DNA of 37,519 bases from an uncultured Lachnospiraceae bacterium (GTDB lineage Bacteria; Bacillota; Clostridia; Lachnospirales; Lachnospiraceae). A model generated the notes under the pieces. The model ran no database searches. It saw only the letters and a program-made list of their open reading frames with translations, and was not told the DNA's origin. The translations under genes and the position numbers were made by a program. Location of the stretch: contig CAJTTU010000031.1 in NCBI GenBank assembly GCA_910579325.1, positions 1-37,519 of the forward strand. Reading direction: 5' to 3'. Shown here in pieces: positions 22,694 through 30,663 of this stretch. The number at the start of each line of letters is the position of its first letter. Within the stretch, counting starts at the first letter, position 1.

Positions 22694-23497
22694 TCAGATC
22701 ACCTTTGCGTCGCTTAACAGATTTGCCAGCTTTCTTGCCGAAGCGCCTGCGTCTTCCTCTTTAATCATCACGCCATTGGTATCATGTACCGGAACATAGG
22801 TCTTTTTCACCCGGGTCGCCGAACCTTTCAGGCCGCATCTGGCCAGATCGATATCCGCGATATCCACGGCCGTCACATTGGGAATCTCCGCCCGGTTCGC
22901 CGCCATTTTCCGCCGTACATTGGGGTAGCGCACATCGAAGCTGGGATTGGTAAAGGTTACCACACAGGGCATGGACGTCTCCAGTACCTGCTTACAGTCA
23001 GGCCCCTGCTGGGTTACCCGCAGCTTATCCTCTGCTTTTTCACATTCCAGTCCATAGGTGATCTGGGGATACCCCAGATGCTCCGCAATCTCCGGACCTA
23101 CCTGGGCGGTATCGCCGTCGATGGCCTGCTTGCCACAGAAGATGCAATCGAATGTTCCTTCCGTCTCCTCCACCTTTTTGATGGCCTGGGACAGGATATA
23201 GCTGGTGGCCAGTGTATCCGATCCGCCGAAAGCCCGGTCGGTGATCAGATAAGCCTTGTCCGCCGCGATGGCCAGACATTCTTTTAAAGCATCCTTTGCC
23301 TGGGCTGGTCCCATGGAGATCACAACGATCTTCGTGTCGGGATCTTTATCCTTTAACCGGGCCGCATTTTCCAGCGCATAGGTGTCATAAGGATTCACGA
23401 TACTGGGAACACCAACCCGGATCAATGTGTTGGTTACCGGATCGATTTTAATCTCCGTCGTATCGGGAACCTGTTTTACACAGATACATATATTCAT
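22694..23497 (-). CDS. etfB: Electron transfer flavoprotein beta subunit
   Basis: The 267-residue protein opens with MNICICVKQVPDTTEIKIDP, and contains VISMGPAQAKDALKECLA near 60-77, DRAFGGSDTLATS near 88-100 and AIDGDTAQVGPEIAEHL near 124-140, all standard for EtfB. It lies immediately before etfA, as usual. An ATG at 23506 is in frame, but it touches the AAAGGA site, so I chose the ATG at 23497, eight bases after it, which also gives the usual N-terminus. Repeat copy 8 lies just upstream. Partner enzyme and bifurcation are as noted under etfA. Confidence 0.96.
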   Translation of the reverse strand: MNICICVKQVPDTTEIKIDPVTNTLIRVGVPSIVNPYDTYALENAARLKDKDPDTKIVVISMGPAQAKDALKECLAIAADKAYLITDRAFGGSDTLATSYILSQAIKKVEETEGTFDCIFCGKQAIDGDTAQVGPEIAEHLGYPQITYGLECEKAEDKLRVTQQGPDCKQVLETSMPCVVTFTNPSFDVRYPNVRRKMAANRAEIPNVTAVDIADIDLARCGLKGSATRVKKTYVPVHDTNGVMIKEEDAGASARKLANLLSDAKVI

Positions 23498-23518
23498 CTT
23501 TAACATCCTTTCTATTGC

Positions 23519-23640
23519 AGTTCCGCAACTCCCCTTCCAAGCCCCTCGAATCTGGGAGAATTTCCAGCCACTGAAGTGTCTGTAAATCCTCCCGGGGCTT
23601 GTACGGTCCGTTGCTGTTTGCAGTTCCGCAACTCCCCTTT
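23519..23640. repeat. Intergenic mosaic repeat, copy 8, plus an extra solo end
   Basis: AGTTCCGCAACTCCCC, arms AAGCCCC...GGGGCTT and GGGAGAATTT...AAATCCTCCC, CGGTCCGTTGCTG. A second solitary end (AGTTCCGCAACTCCCC) follows beside the stop of the MaoC-like gene, as in copy 3. It ends 22 nt before the etfB start. Confidence 0.82.
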
Positions 23641-23644
23641 AAAT

Positions 23645-24535
23645 TTATTTCCACTCGAATTCGCAGTTATCCAGTATCGGCTTCCCTGACTCCATATCCA
23701 GATAGCGGAAGACGGCCTCATGTTCGCCGGTCTTCCATACCTGCAGCTGAACCGGCGTGCCGGGGAATGCCATGTTGCGCATCTGCACGTAAATCCGCTT
23801 CATCCGCTCCGGTTCCCCCGGGATCAGCGCCTTGATGGCCATGCGGGTGGCAAAGCCCAGGGAGGACAGACCCTGCATAAAGACGCCCCGCTCGCATTTT
23901 TTATACGCATATTCCGGGTCGATATGGTCCAGATTGGTGTCGCCGGTCAGACGGTACAGCACATTCTGGGTTTTGGTGATATAAGAATCCACTTTACAGT
24001 CCGGTTCTCTGTACGGATATTCCACAACCTTTTTCACCGGTTTTTCACCGCCGAAGCCGTCCAGCCCATCTCCCTTCATCCGGTGATAAGAGGTATTGAC
24101 TGCCAGCAGGTTGCCCGCCTCATCATAGACTTCATTTTTAATCTCGAAGTCCAGTCCTTTGCCGGCGCCCCGGTCATACAGCTTATCCAGCCAGCTGTTG
24201 TATACCAAAGTACCCTTGATGGGATCCACCTGGCGCTTTATCTCGATCTGAAAGCCCATATGGAACCCCATGTTGACGGGATGCCCCAGCTCCCTGGCCA
24301 GCTTATCCGCCACAATATAATTTACCGGATAAGGGCGGGGGCGCTTCGGTTCCTGGTTCACGCCGTTGTAGTAAGGCGTGGCCACAAAAGAAGGAATCGC
24401 CTTCATATTCTTTTCATACGTATAGAGCAGGTCATTCTCATCCGCTCCCACGGCCAGGGCGTAAAGGGCGCTGTCACGCCAGTTATACTCGATTTTCTGC
24501 CAGCCCAGCTCCGTTCCGATCAAATGCTCAAACAT
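23645..24535 (-). CDS. MaoC/hydratase-2-like double hot-dog protein (2)
   Basis: The 296-residue paralogue of the protein at 11894-12820 has the same plan: an N-terminal hot-dog with YALAVGADENDLLYTYE and AIPSFVATPYY, and a C-terminal hot-dog with D199-T-N201-L-D-H204 followed by IDPEYA and QGLSSLGFATR. Unlike its paralogue it keeps the hydratase-2 D-x-N-x-x-H pattern exactly, so it is the better candidate for a working (R)-specific enoyl-CoA hydratase. The gene lies between the aldo/keto reductase and etfB. GGGAGG before the ATG supports the start. It could act on the CoA thioester made by the CoA-transferases. Confidence 0.87.
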   Translation of the reverse strand: MFEHLIGTELGWQKIEYNWRDSALYALAVGADENDLLYTYEKNMKAIPSFVATPYYNGVNQEPKRPRPYPVNYIVADKLARELGHPVNMGFHMGFQIEIKRQVDPIKGTLVYNSWLDKLYDRGAGKGLDFEIKNEVYDEAGNLLAVNTSYHRMKGDGLDGFGGEKPVKKVVEYPYREPDCKVDSYITKTQNVLYRLTGDTNLDHIDPEYAYKKCERGVFMQGLSSLGFATRMAIKALIPGEPERMKRIYVQMRNMAFPGTPVQLQVWKTGEHEAVFRYLDMESGKPILDNCEFEWK

Positions 24536-24631
24536 CTTGTTCCTCCCGTATCTTCGATTCGCGCAGCTTTTCAGCTTCCTGTCACGAATATCGTTTTGTG
24601 TTTTCTCCTGATTTCTTTCTCAAGCTGTCTG

Positions 24632-25483
24632 TCAGTCCTCGGATTTCATATGACAGAACATTTTTACCCGCTCCGGGTCGCGCCGGTCGCCGAATATGCC
24701 ATGACCCAGATCCATCCTGTCAAATACCGCCATTTCCTCGTCACTTAAACTGAAATCAAAAATCTCAAAATTCTGCTGCATCCGTTCCTTATGGGTGGAT
24801 TTGGGGATAACGATATCGCCGCACTGGCGGTGCCATCTTAAAATTACCTGTACCACGCTTTTCCCGTGGCGGCCGGCGATTTTCTGCAGCTCGGGATTCT
24901 TGAATAAATCATTTGTCCCCTGAGCCAGCGGCTCAGAAGCAATCAGCGGGACATTGTATTCCGCCAGCACTTTTTTCAGCGCCTTCTGGTGAAAGAAAGG
25001 ATGGGTCTCCGTCTGGTTTACCATCGGGGCGATCTCATTGTTCATCAAAAGATCCACAAAACGGTAGGACTCAAAGTTAGAAACGCCGATGGCACGAATC
25101 TTTCCCGCTTTGTAAAGCTCCTCCATGGCGCGCCAGGAGCCATAGCAGTCCCCATAGGGATGATGAATCAGGTATAAATCCAGATAATCCAGCTGCAGTT
25201 TTTTCATGGTGCGCGCAAAAGCTTTCATGGTTTTGTCATAACCCGCATCACACACCATTACCTTGCTGGTAATAAACAATTCCTCTCTGGGAACCCCGCA
25301 GCCCTTTACCGCTTTTCCCACCGCTTCTTCATTATAGTAATGGGAGGCTGTATCAATGGAACGGTAGCCAATCTCGATGGCATCCCGTACGCACTGCTCA
25401 CACTGTTCCAAATCCGTAATCTGAAAGGTTCCAAAACCGATCACCGGCATTTTTACGCCGTTATGCAACGTTACTGTTTCCAT
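24632..25483 (-). CDS. Aldo/keto reductase
   Basis: The protein is 283 residues with a complete AKR tetrad: D44 and Y49 in IDTASHYYNE, K74 in TSKV, and H107 in LIHHP. SNFESYRF and IPKSTHKERMQQN near residue 230 are the usual NADPH-binding region, and VNQTETHPF is the family's substrate-side segment. It reduces a carbonyl compound with NAD(P)H. Its place in the run suggests an aldehyde or ketone intermediate, but these enzymes are promiscuous. An earlier start at 25522 is open; METVTLHNGVKMP at 25483 matches the family N-terminus better, though its GAGAAG site is weak. Confidence 0.9.
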   Translation of the reverse strand: METVTLHNGVKMPVIGFGTFQITDLEQCEQCVRDAIEIGYRSIDTASHYYNEEAVGKAVKGCGVPREELFITSKVMVCDAGYDKTMKAFARTMKKLQLDYLDLYLIHHPYGDCYGSWRAMEELYKAGKIRAIGVSNFESYRFVDLLMNNEIAPMVNQTETHPFFHQKALKKVLAEYNVPLIASEPLAQGTNDLFKNPELQKIAGRHGKSVVQVILRWHRQCGDIVIPKSTHKERMQQNFEIFDFSLSDEEMAVFDRMDLGHGIFGDRRDPERVKMFCHMKSED

Positions 25484-25657
25484 AATCTTCTCTTTTCTGA
25501 TCTCGCTTCTATCCTGTTTCAATTGGTTTCCGAAAATTCCCTTTATCAGTTTTTCTATTTGCTTTTCTTTTTGCTTACATTTACTCTGCTTCGATTTATT
25601 TTTCCCATATCGCCCGTATCAATCCGCATAAATCCTTTCAATCGCTCTCCGTCCGGA

Positions 25658-26338
25658 TCAATACAGGATCGTCACGCCGTCATGCCGCATCACATACTCC
25701 GGCGTATGCTCCGGGATCTGTCCCAGGCTTAAGATTTTCTCCACGCAGTTTAAGGTTTTTCCCATATATTCCCTTTCGATAACCGGTTCTCCATGGCAGG
25801 GACAGATCCGGTCAAAACAGGCCGAGAGCGCCATCATCTTTTGAATCGAATCTCCGTAGCTTTTCAGATCCTGACCTGGAAACTGCATATAGATGGGAAA
25901 TTCCTTCGCAAAGGAATCCGCCGAAAACAGAAGCCTGTCTTTCCGATCCAAAAGGGCGATGCTGCCGGGGGTATGTCCCGGAATTTCGATCACCTCCAGG
26001 CTGATCTCTCCTGCCGTGATCAGCTCTCCGTCCTTCACCGTCTCGATCACCGCATCCTCCGGACAGGCCTGACTGATCTCGTCCCGATCCCTCTCATGCA
26101 TATAAAAATAATGAAACTGGCGGTTCCCCGAAATATGGTCATGGTGACAGTGGGTATTGATCACCCGCAGCTTTCCCGAAGCATAAGGCCGGACCGCCGC
26201 CGCCAGATCGCTCTTTCCATACCCGGTATCGATCAGGACAGAGGCTGTTTTTCCGTTCAGCAGATACATCCGCACCGTATCGTCCTGTATCGCCCAGACT
26301 CTTTCTTTGATGGAAATGATTTGATATCCCTCGGACAT
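25658..26338 (-). CDS. Metallo-beta-lactamase-fold hydrolase (glyoxalase II-like)
   Basis: This 226-residue protein has the binuclear metal motif H63-C-H65-H-D67-H68, GHTPGS for the third His, SADSF with the bridging Asp, and CHGEP for the last His. This group hydrolyses thioesters, lactones or phosphoesters. Within a CoA-thioester pathway a thioesterase-like job is attractive but unproven. GGGAGGG before the ATG supports the start. It lies between the family III CoA-transferase that heads the run and the aldo/keto reductase, with 90- and 174-base gaps that hold no obvious regulatory site. Confidence 0.88.
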   Translation of the reverse strand: MSEGYQIISIKERVWAIQDDTVRMYLLNGKTASVLIDTGYGKSDLAAAVRPYASGKLRVINTHCHHDHISGNRQFHYFYMHERDRDEISQACPEDAVIETVKDGELITAGEISLEVIEIPGHTPGSIALLDRKDRLLFSADSFAKEFPIYMQFPGQDLKSYGDSIQKMMALSACFDRICPCHGEPVIEREYMGKTLNCVEKILSLGQIPEHTPEYVMRHDGVTILY

Positions 26339-26428
26339 TTTACCCTCCCGTCTGCTCTGCTGCGCCCTTAAATGACATTATATGTCTTTACTCGACAAAA
26401 CAATTCAAAAAAATTTTGCACCGCCTGT

Positions 26429-27613
26429 TTATTTCACAGTCCCCTTATCCGTACGCACTACCTGTTTCTCCGCCAGCGCGGCGATCTCCTGATCGGAATA
26501 CCCGTATTCTCTCAGAATCTCTGCAGTATGCTGTCCGCACCGGGGAGCCGGTCCGTCCTCGCAGACGGTATCGTCCATGAATTTCAGCGGAGACGCCGCG
26601 AAATACACTTCATCGCCGTAGGTGGTCCTATGTTTGTACAGCAGCTTGTTCGCCTCGGCCTGGGGATCCTTCACCACATCGTCCGGACCGCAAATCTCGC
26701 CAAAAGCAATATCCTGCTCCTTAAAGCCGGCTTTCGCTTCCTCCACCGTCAGCTTCTTAAAGCCCTCATCCATAATTTCCCGCATTTTCACGGCCCATTC
26801 CCCGTCGTCTGTCCAGTGCTCGTAATAGGCCGGATCAGAGATCAGATCGTCTCTGCCGATCACCTTCAATACTCTGGGCATATCCCGTTTCGGATCAAGG
26901 GTGTGGAAATGGAAATAGCCGTCCTTCAATAGATAGGTGTTGGCGTAAGCGCGCCTGGGATAGAGGCGGGACTGGGGATACTGATAACCCACCTGGGAGA
27001 AGAACATTTGCTCCTGATTCTGGTATACGCCCATGCCATACAGAGAAATGTATACTTTCATCGCCTCTCCGGTACGCTCTCTGTGATACAGCGCTCCCAT
27101 AATGCCGCCGCAGAGCACGGTGCCGGAAGCGATATCGCCGATGGAACTGGGCGTCACGATCGGATCGCCGTCCTTTTCCCTCATGGACTTTGCCAGGCCT
27201 GCCCGTCCCCAGTAGGCTGTAGTATCGAAACCAGGATAGTCCTTTAACGGGCCGTTCTCGCCGTAGCCTGTCAGGGTAGCGTGAATCAGTCTGGGATACT
27301 TTGCGTGAAGAGTTTCATAATCCAGTCCGAATTTGTCCACGGCCCTTTTCCGGTAGTTGCTGATAAACACGTCCGCCTTTGCCAGAAGCTTATGCACAAT
27401 CTCCATACCTTCTTCGGTTTTCATATTGATGGCAATACTTTTTTTGTGAAGAAAATAAAAATCAAAGCTTCTTGAAACGCGGGTATTGATGCCGTTGATT
27501 GGCTCAATCAGAATCACCTCGGCACCATATTCCGCCAAAAGCTTCGATGCGGTAGGTCCCGCCCCGGCCGTCTCAAAACCCACCACCCTGATGCCTTCCA
27601 AAAATTTTTTCAT
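26429..27613 (-). CDS. Family III CoA-transferase (CaiB/BaiF type) (2), first gene of the catabolic run
   Basis: The 394-residue protein has the CaiB/BaiF layout: GIRVVGFETAGAGP, LAEYGAEVILIEP, KKSIAINMKTEEG, and the catalytic Asp D160 in SIGDIASG. It is clearly distinct from the transferase at 12953-14164, and is closer in feel to the FldA/HadA/BaiF-like enzymes of Clostridia that act on aryl or hydroxy acids; that closeness is an impression, not a search result. It is the first gene after the promoter at 27706-27734, facing away from the LysR gene, so it probably initiates substrate activation. GGAGGATTGTT before the ATG supports the start. Confidence 0.92.
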   Translation of the reverse strand: MKKFLEGIRVVGFETAGAGPTASKLLAEYGAEVILIEPINGINTRVSRSFDFYFLHKKSIAINMKTEEGMEIVHKLLAKADVFISNYRKRAVDKFGLDYETLHAKYPRLIHATLTGYGENGPLKDYPGFDTTAYWGRAGLAKSMREKDGDPIVTPSSIGDIASGTVLCGGIMGALYHRERTGEAMKVYISLYGMGVYQNQEQMFFSQVGYQYPQSRLYPRRAYANTYLLKDGYFHFHTLDPKRDMPRVLKVIGRDDLISDPAYYEHWTDDGEWAVKMREIMDEGFKKLTVEEAKAGFKEQDIAFGEICGPDDVVKDPQAEANKLLYKHRTTYGDEVYFAASPLKFMDDTVCEDGPAPRCGQHTAEILREYGYSDQEIAALAEKQVVRTDKGTVK

Positions 27614-27705
27614 AACAATCCTCCTGAAATCTGAATTTATCCTTGTAGGTTTTTGATATTTTATATGCTTTTTATCCTGTAGTTTTGTTCAACTTTTCTA
27701 TCCTC

Positions 27706-27734
27706 ATTATAGATCAGCAGACATGGGATGTAAA
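27706..27734 (-). promoter_or_regulatory. Promoter of the catabolic gene run
   Basis: TTTACA (-35, 27734-27729), 17 bases, TATAAT (-10, 27711-27706), reading toward the CoA-transferase gene. It is the only strong minus-strand promoter I see at the head of the 17 kb run, though internal promoters could exist. Confidence 0.75.
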
Positions 27735-27751
27735 ATAGAATGGAAACGCAT

Positions 27752-27813
27752 AAATACAAGAATCGCCATATTTTAAGTTTTTTGTAGAAAAAAAGACTCC
27801 CGTGTGGTATGAT
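27752..27813 (+). promoter_or_regulatory. LysR promoter and possible LysR operator
   Basis: TATGAT at 27808-27813, preceded by TGG (extended -10), would drive the plus-strand LysR gene; no good -35 is present. Between the two divergent promoters, TAAATA and TATTTTA (27751-27775) form an interrupted inverted repeat of the AT-rich kind that LysR regulators bind. The remaining 140 bases before the LysR start hold no clear gene. Confidence 0.45.
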
Positions 27814-27952
27814 GAATTCATACACATGAGAGTTTCCAAGATCGGTTGCAAAAACAGTTGCCCCACAGACCGGCTGCGGGATATATAAGACCGTCATTTA
27901 CAGATATACGGACGATTCACATGGATGATATTGTTGAAAGAGGCGCATGCAG

Positions 27953-28840
27953 ATGAAAATTCAGGAGATCAACTCTTTTCTCGCCGTATGCAAATACGGC
28001 TCCTTTACAAAGGCCGCGGAAAAAATCTATACCACTCAGCCCACCATCAGCTGGCATATCTCGTCTCTGGAAAAAGAGCTGGGTATGCCTCTGATCGTAA
28101 GGCGCAAAGGGATTCACCAGATCGCTCTGACAAAAGCTGGAGAAGCCTTTCTGCCCCAGGCCAAAAAATGGGCCGAGCTCTGGCGGGAAACGGAGATTCT
28201 CCTCTCCCAGAGCGATATCAATACCTACCATTTCGGCTGTGTCCCCAGCCTGATCGACGAGATATTCCCTCTAGTCTGGCAGAACTTTCACAGACAATTT
28301 GAAGACTGCGCCCTGGAAGAGATCAACCGCACCTCTTTTGAATTGTTTGAACTTACGGAAAACGGAAATCTGGACGCGGCTCTGACATGCATCACCTACC
28401 CCACATCACGGATCCACATCCTGCCCCTGGCCAGCGAGCGGCTGCTGTTTGTCTGCCGGGAAGACGCGGATTACGGCGATGCCGTAAAGCTGTCCGACCT
28501 GGATGTGACAAAGGAGATCCGCTGCGTCTGGACCAATGAGACAGATGCCTGGGAACGACACTACCTGGGGAATCTGCAAAAACCGCTCCTGCAGCTTTCG
28601 GCCATCCAGAATGCTCCGGTATATTTCACCGGCCCTCAGTCATGGGGACTGGTCCCCGCCACCTATTATATCCACAAATTCCGGGAGGGATTCCGTACCT
28701 GTGAACTGGATATAGAACCGGCCCAGCGGGTATTTTACCTGATCAGCAAGTACCCCCAGCGGGAGCCTTATTACAACTCGCTCCGGGACACCCTTGCGGA
28801 CTTTTTCAGCCGCCAGGAGCATGTGAAGGTGCTGATCTGA
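27953..28840 (+). CDS. LysR-family transcriptional regulator
   Basis: The 295-residue regulator has an N-terminal winged helix-turn-helix (MKIQEINSFLAVCKYGSF, AAEKIYTTQPTISWHISSLE, KELGMPLIVRRKG) and a C-terminal LysR substrate-binding domain from about residue 85. It is divergent from the catabolic run and is the only clear plus-strand gene. By the usual LysR arrangement it should activate that run in response to the substrate or a CoA intermediate. The effector cannot be predicted from sequence. An ATG at 27947 is also open; GAGG is better spaced for the ATG at 27953. It faces the MATE remnant end to end. Confidence 0.93.
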   Translation: MKIQEINSFLAVCKYGSFTKAAEKIYTTQPTISWHISSLEKELGMPLIVRRKGIHQIALTKAGEAFLPQAKKWAELWRETEILLSQSDINTYHFGCVPSLIDEIFPLVWQNFHRQFEDCALEEINRTSFELFELTENGNLDAALTCITYPTSRIHILPLASERLLFVCREDADYGDAVKLSDLDVTKEIRCVWTNETDAWERHYLGNLQKPLLQLSAIQNAPVYFTGPQSWGLVPATYYIHKFREGFRTCELDIEPAQRVFYLISKYPQREPYYNSLRDTLADFFSRQEHVKVLI

Positions 28841-28920
28841 ATCAGCGCCTTTATTTTCGGCTTCCTATACTTCCGCGATTTCGGACCTCGGATTTTATGG
28901 TATTCAGATGGACACTGCAT

Positions 28921-29483
28921 TTATATGACTTTGAAACACTTCCACCTTCCCGACCGGAACCTTCCGTAGACCACGGCGGCATGAACAAACCATTCCGAGA
29001 CCATAGCCATGCAGATGCCCACCACGCCCAGTCCCAGCCTGATGCCGAAAAACCAGGCCAGCACCGAGGGCCAGGCCACGCCCGCCACGCCTGCTTTCAG
29101 CACGAATACGCCGATCAGGTTTCCCACCGTGTTGATCAGATTGGCGGCAATCGATACCTCCATAGTCACCTTCGTGTTTCCCATGCTGCGGTAGGCGGAG
29201 GCGCCGGCATCGTAAACGGCGATCATCGGGTAAGAAAAGGCCGAAATGTTCAGATAGATGGTACAGGCCTCCATCACCTCCGGCTCCACCTGCCCAAACA
29301 GGAAACGAAGCACCGGCATACGGAATATCATCACAAAAGCCATCACCGCCAGGGCGATCAGGGCGAACAGGGTCACCGGCTGGCTGGCCGACTCACAGGC
29401 TTTTTCCCTGCTCCCCCTTCCGATATACTGGCTGGTGACCACGGCGCCGCCCGCACCGATGGCAGTGGAGATAAAAAAGTTCT
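28921..29483 (-). pseudogene. MATE-family efflux pump remnant
   Basis: The frame shows MATE-type sequence: STAIGAGGAVVTSQYIGRGS, then SAFSYPMIAVYDAGASAYRS and NLINTVGNLIGVFVLKAG, and a C-terminal end GLGVVGICMAMVSEWFVHA followed by GRFRSGRWK. A full MATE protein has about 450 residues and 12 helices. Here the N-terminal helices are missing, since the sequence joins the thioesterase stop codon directly. The middle is also missing: AGVAWPSVL runs straight into the last two helices (AWFFGIRLGLG). At least two deletions therefore shaped it. No ribosome site fits a start, although an ATG-like GTG at 29442 is open. Not expected to work. Confidence 0.78.
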
Positions 29484-29486
29484 TCC

Positions 29487-30350
29487 TTACTTGCCAAACA
29501 GAAACCGTGCCAGAAACGCATCTTTACCATCACGCTTTCTCTGTCCCAGTATCTCAACCTGCCGGGGCTCCTGCCGCAGCGAAAGCGCCACAGTCTCATC
29601 CTTTCGCAGCTCGCCCAGAAAGTAAATCTCCATCCGGTCAAGATCACAAAACCGTCCATGCTCTGTCTGAGGCAGGATGTCATAGGCGATTTCCCCGTAA
29701 TGGGAATTATTTACATGGCCCAGCTCGTCGATCCAGCTGGGAAGTACCCGCATATCCCCGACTTCCTGGAACTGCTCCCTATCAGGATAGCAGCGGCTGT
29801 CGGCCGACAACAGGCGTTCTTCCCGGAATGCCACCTGACGGCTGACTACATCCAGGGCAACAGCATCCCTGCACATACGGCGGCTTTCGATATCGAGGAT
29901 GCCGGAGAAAGAAGCCGCCGCCGCTGACAGGCTTCCATCCTCATGGCAGATTTTCGTCTCCCGCCGGAAGATCATCCCCTCCCGGCCGCTCATCCAGGTG
30001 CCAACCGACAGCATCTCCCCGGGACAGGGCGGACTCTGCACCCTGACGCTTAACGCCAGCAGCACCCAGGAAACCCCCATCCTTTTCATCATATGGGGAA
30101 CATCCAGTTTCCGTTCATACAGATCCAGCTCCGCCACAGTCATCAGAATCCGCTGATAGGCGACCGGCGTGACGGCGCCGTACTCATTCATCATAAAAGC
30201 GCCCGTCATCATTTTATGAACCGTCTCCGGTGAATCAAGTATCTCTGCCATCCCAGACGTCTTTGCTGTCTCCGGTGCTTTTGCTGTCCTCAACATTTCC
30301 GCCATCGCCAATGTTTCTGCCGTTTCTGTTCGCTTTACCGTTTCCGCCAT
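29487..30350 (-). CDS. Acyl-ACP thioesterase-like (FAT family) protein with unusual N-terminal extension
   Basis: The hot-dog region begins around MMTGAFMMNEYGAVTP, and YQRILMTVAELDLYERK, MGVSWVLLALSVRV and ELGHVNNSHYGEIAYD are typical of bacterial acyl-ACP thioesterases; the last matches the D-x-N-x-H-like active segment of the second hot-dog. It should release fatty acids from acyl carrier protein. Ahead of the domain lies a low-complexity stretch of Ala, Glu, Met and Thr made of repeated MAE-like units. The frame is open from 30455, but AAGGAG five bases before the ATG at 30350 makes that the best start (287 residues). The MATE remnant joins right after the stop. Confidence 0.78.
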   Translation of the reverse strand: MAETVKRTETAETLAMAEMLRTAKAPETAKTSGMAEILDSPETVHKMMTGAFMMNEYGAVTPVAYQRILMTVAELDLYERKLDVPHMMKRMGVSWVLLALSVRVQSPPCPGEMLSVGTWMSGREGMIFRRETKICHEDGSLSAAAASFSGILDIESRRMCRDAVALDVVSRQVAFREERLLSADSRCYPDREQFQEVGDMRVLPSWIDELGHVNNSHYGEIAYDILPQTEHGRFCDLDRMEIYFLGELRKDETVALSLRQEPRQVEILGQRKRDGKDAFLARFLFGK

Positions 30351-30463
30351 CGCCGCTCCTTCCGCCATCCATTTCCGCTCCGTCATTTCCGATCCCCGGC
30401 CGGCATCTGTCCCTTCCCGTTTATCGCGCCCGCTCCGGAACACCATATCTATCAATGTGTCTC

Positions 30464-30492
30464 AGCATAGCACGCCATTTCTTTTTTTACAA
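30464..30492 (-). promoter_or_regulatory. Promoter of the thioesterase gene
   Basis: TTGTAA (-35, 30492-30487), 17 bases, TATGCT (-10, 30469-30464) with TGC before it. The start site would fall near 30457, which makes the upstream ATG at 30455 unlikely to be used. Confidence 0.6.
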
Positions 30493-30593
30493 CAATACTG
30501 GGGAATTTTAAATATAGAAATATTTTATATTTCATGGAGTATTTTTTATTTTACTGTCCAGTCCTTCTCTTACTGCACAATCAAATCAATATA

Positions 30594-30652
30594 CCAAAAC
30601 GAGACCTCCACCGCACACAAATGATGTGATGAAAGTCTCGTTCTTATTTCCA
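30594..30652 (-). terminator. Terminator-like hairpin matching the riboswitch terminator at 10233-10285
   Basis: Minus-strand ATAAGAACGAGACTTTCATC, a loop and GTGTGCGGTGGAGGTCTCG fold as CGAGAC with GTCTCG, followed by TTTTGG. About 46 of 52 bases match the exchanger leader, including AAGAACGAGAC upstream of the stem, but no GGGAGTAG or GTCATCAC aptamer element precedes it. It lies just after the GLUG-protein stop and probably ends that operon. Confidence 0.65.
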
Positions 30653-30663
30653 TTTCCCCTTAT

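Noticed and set aside
719..23640. Reading the intergenic repeats as a CRISPR array or as insertion sequences
   Set aside because: The copies are kilobases apart, differ in length, have no spacers between them, and encode no transposase.
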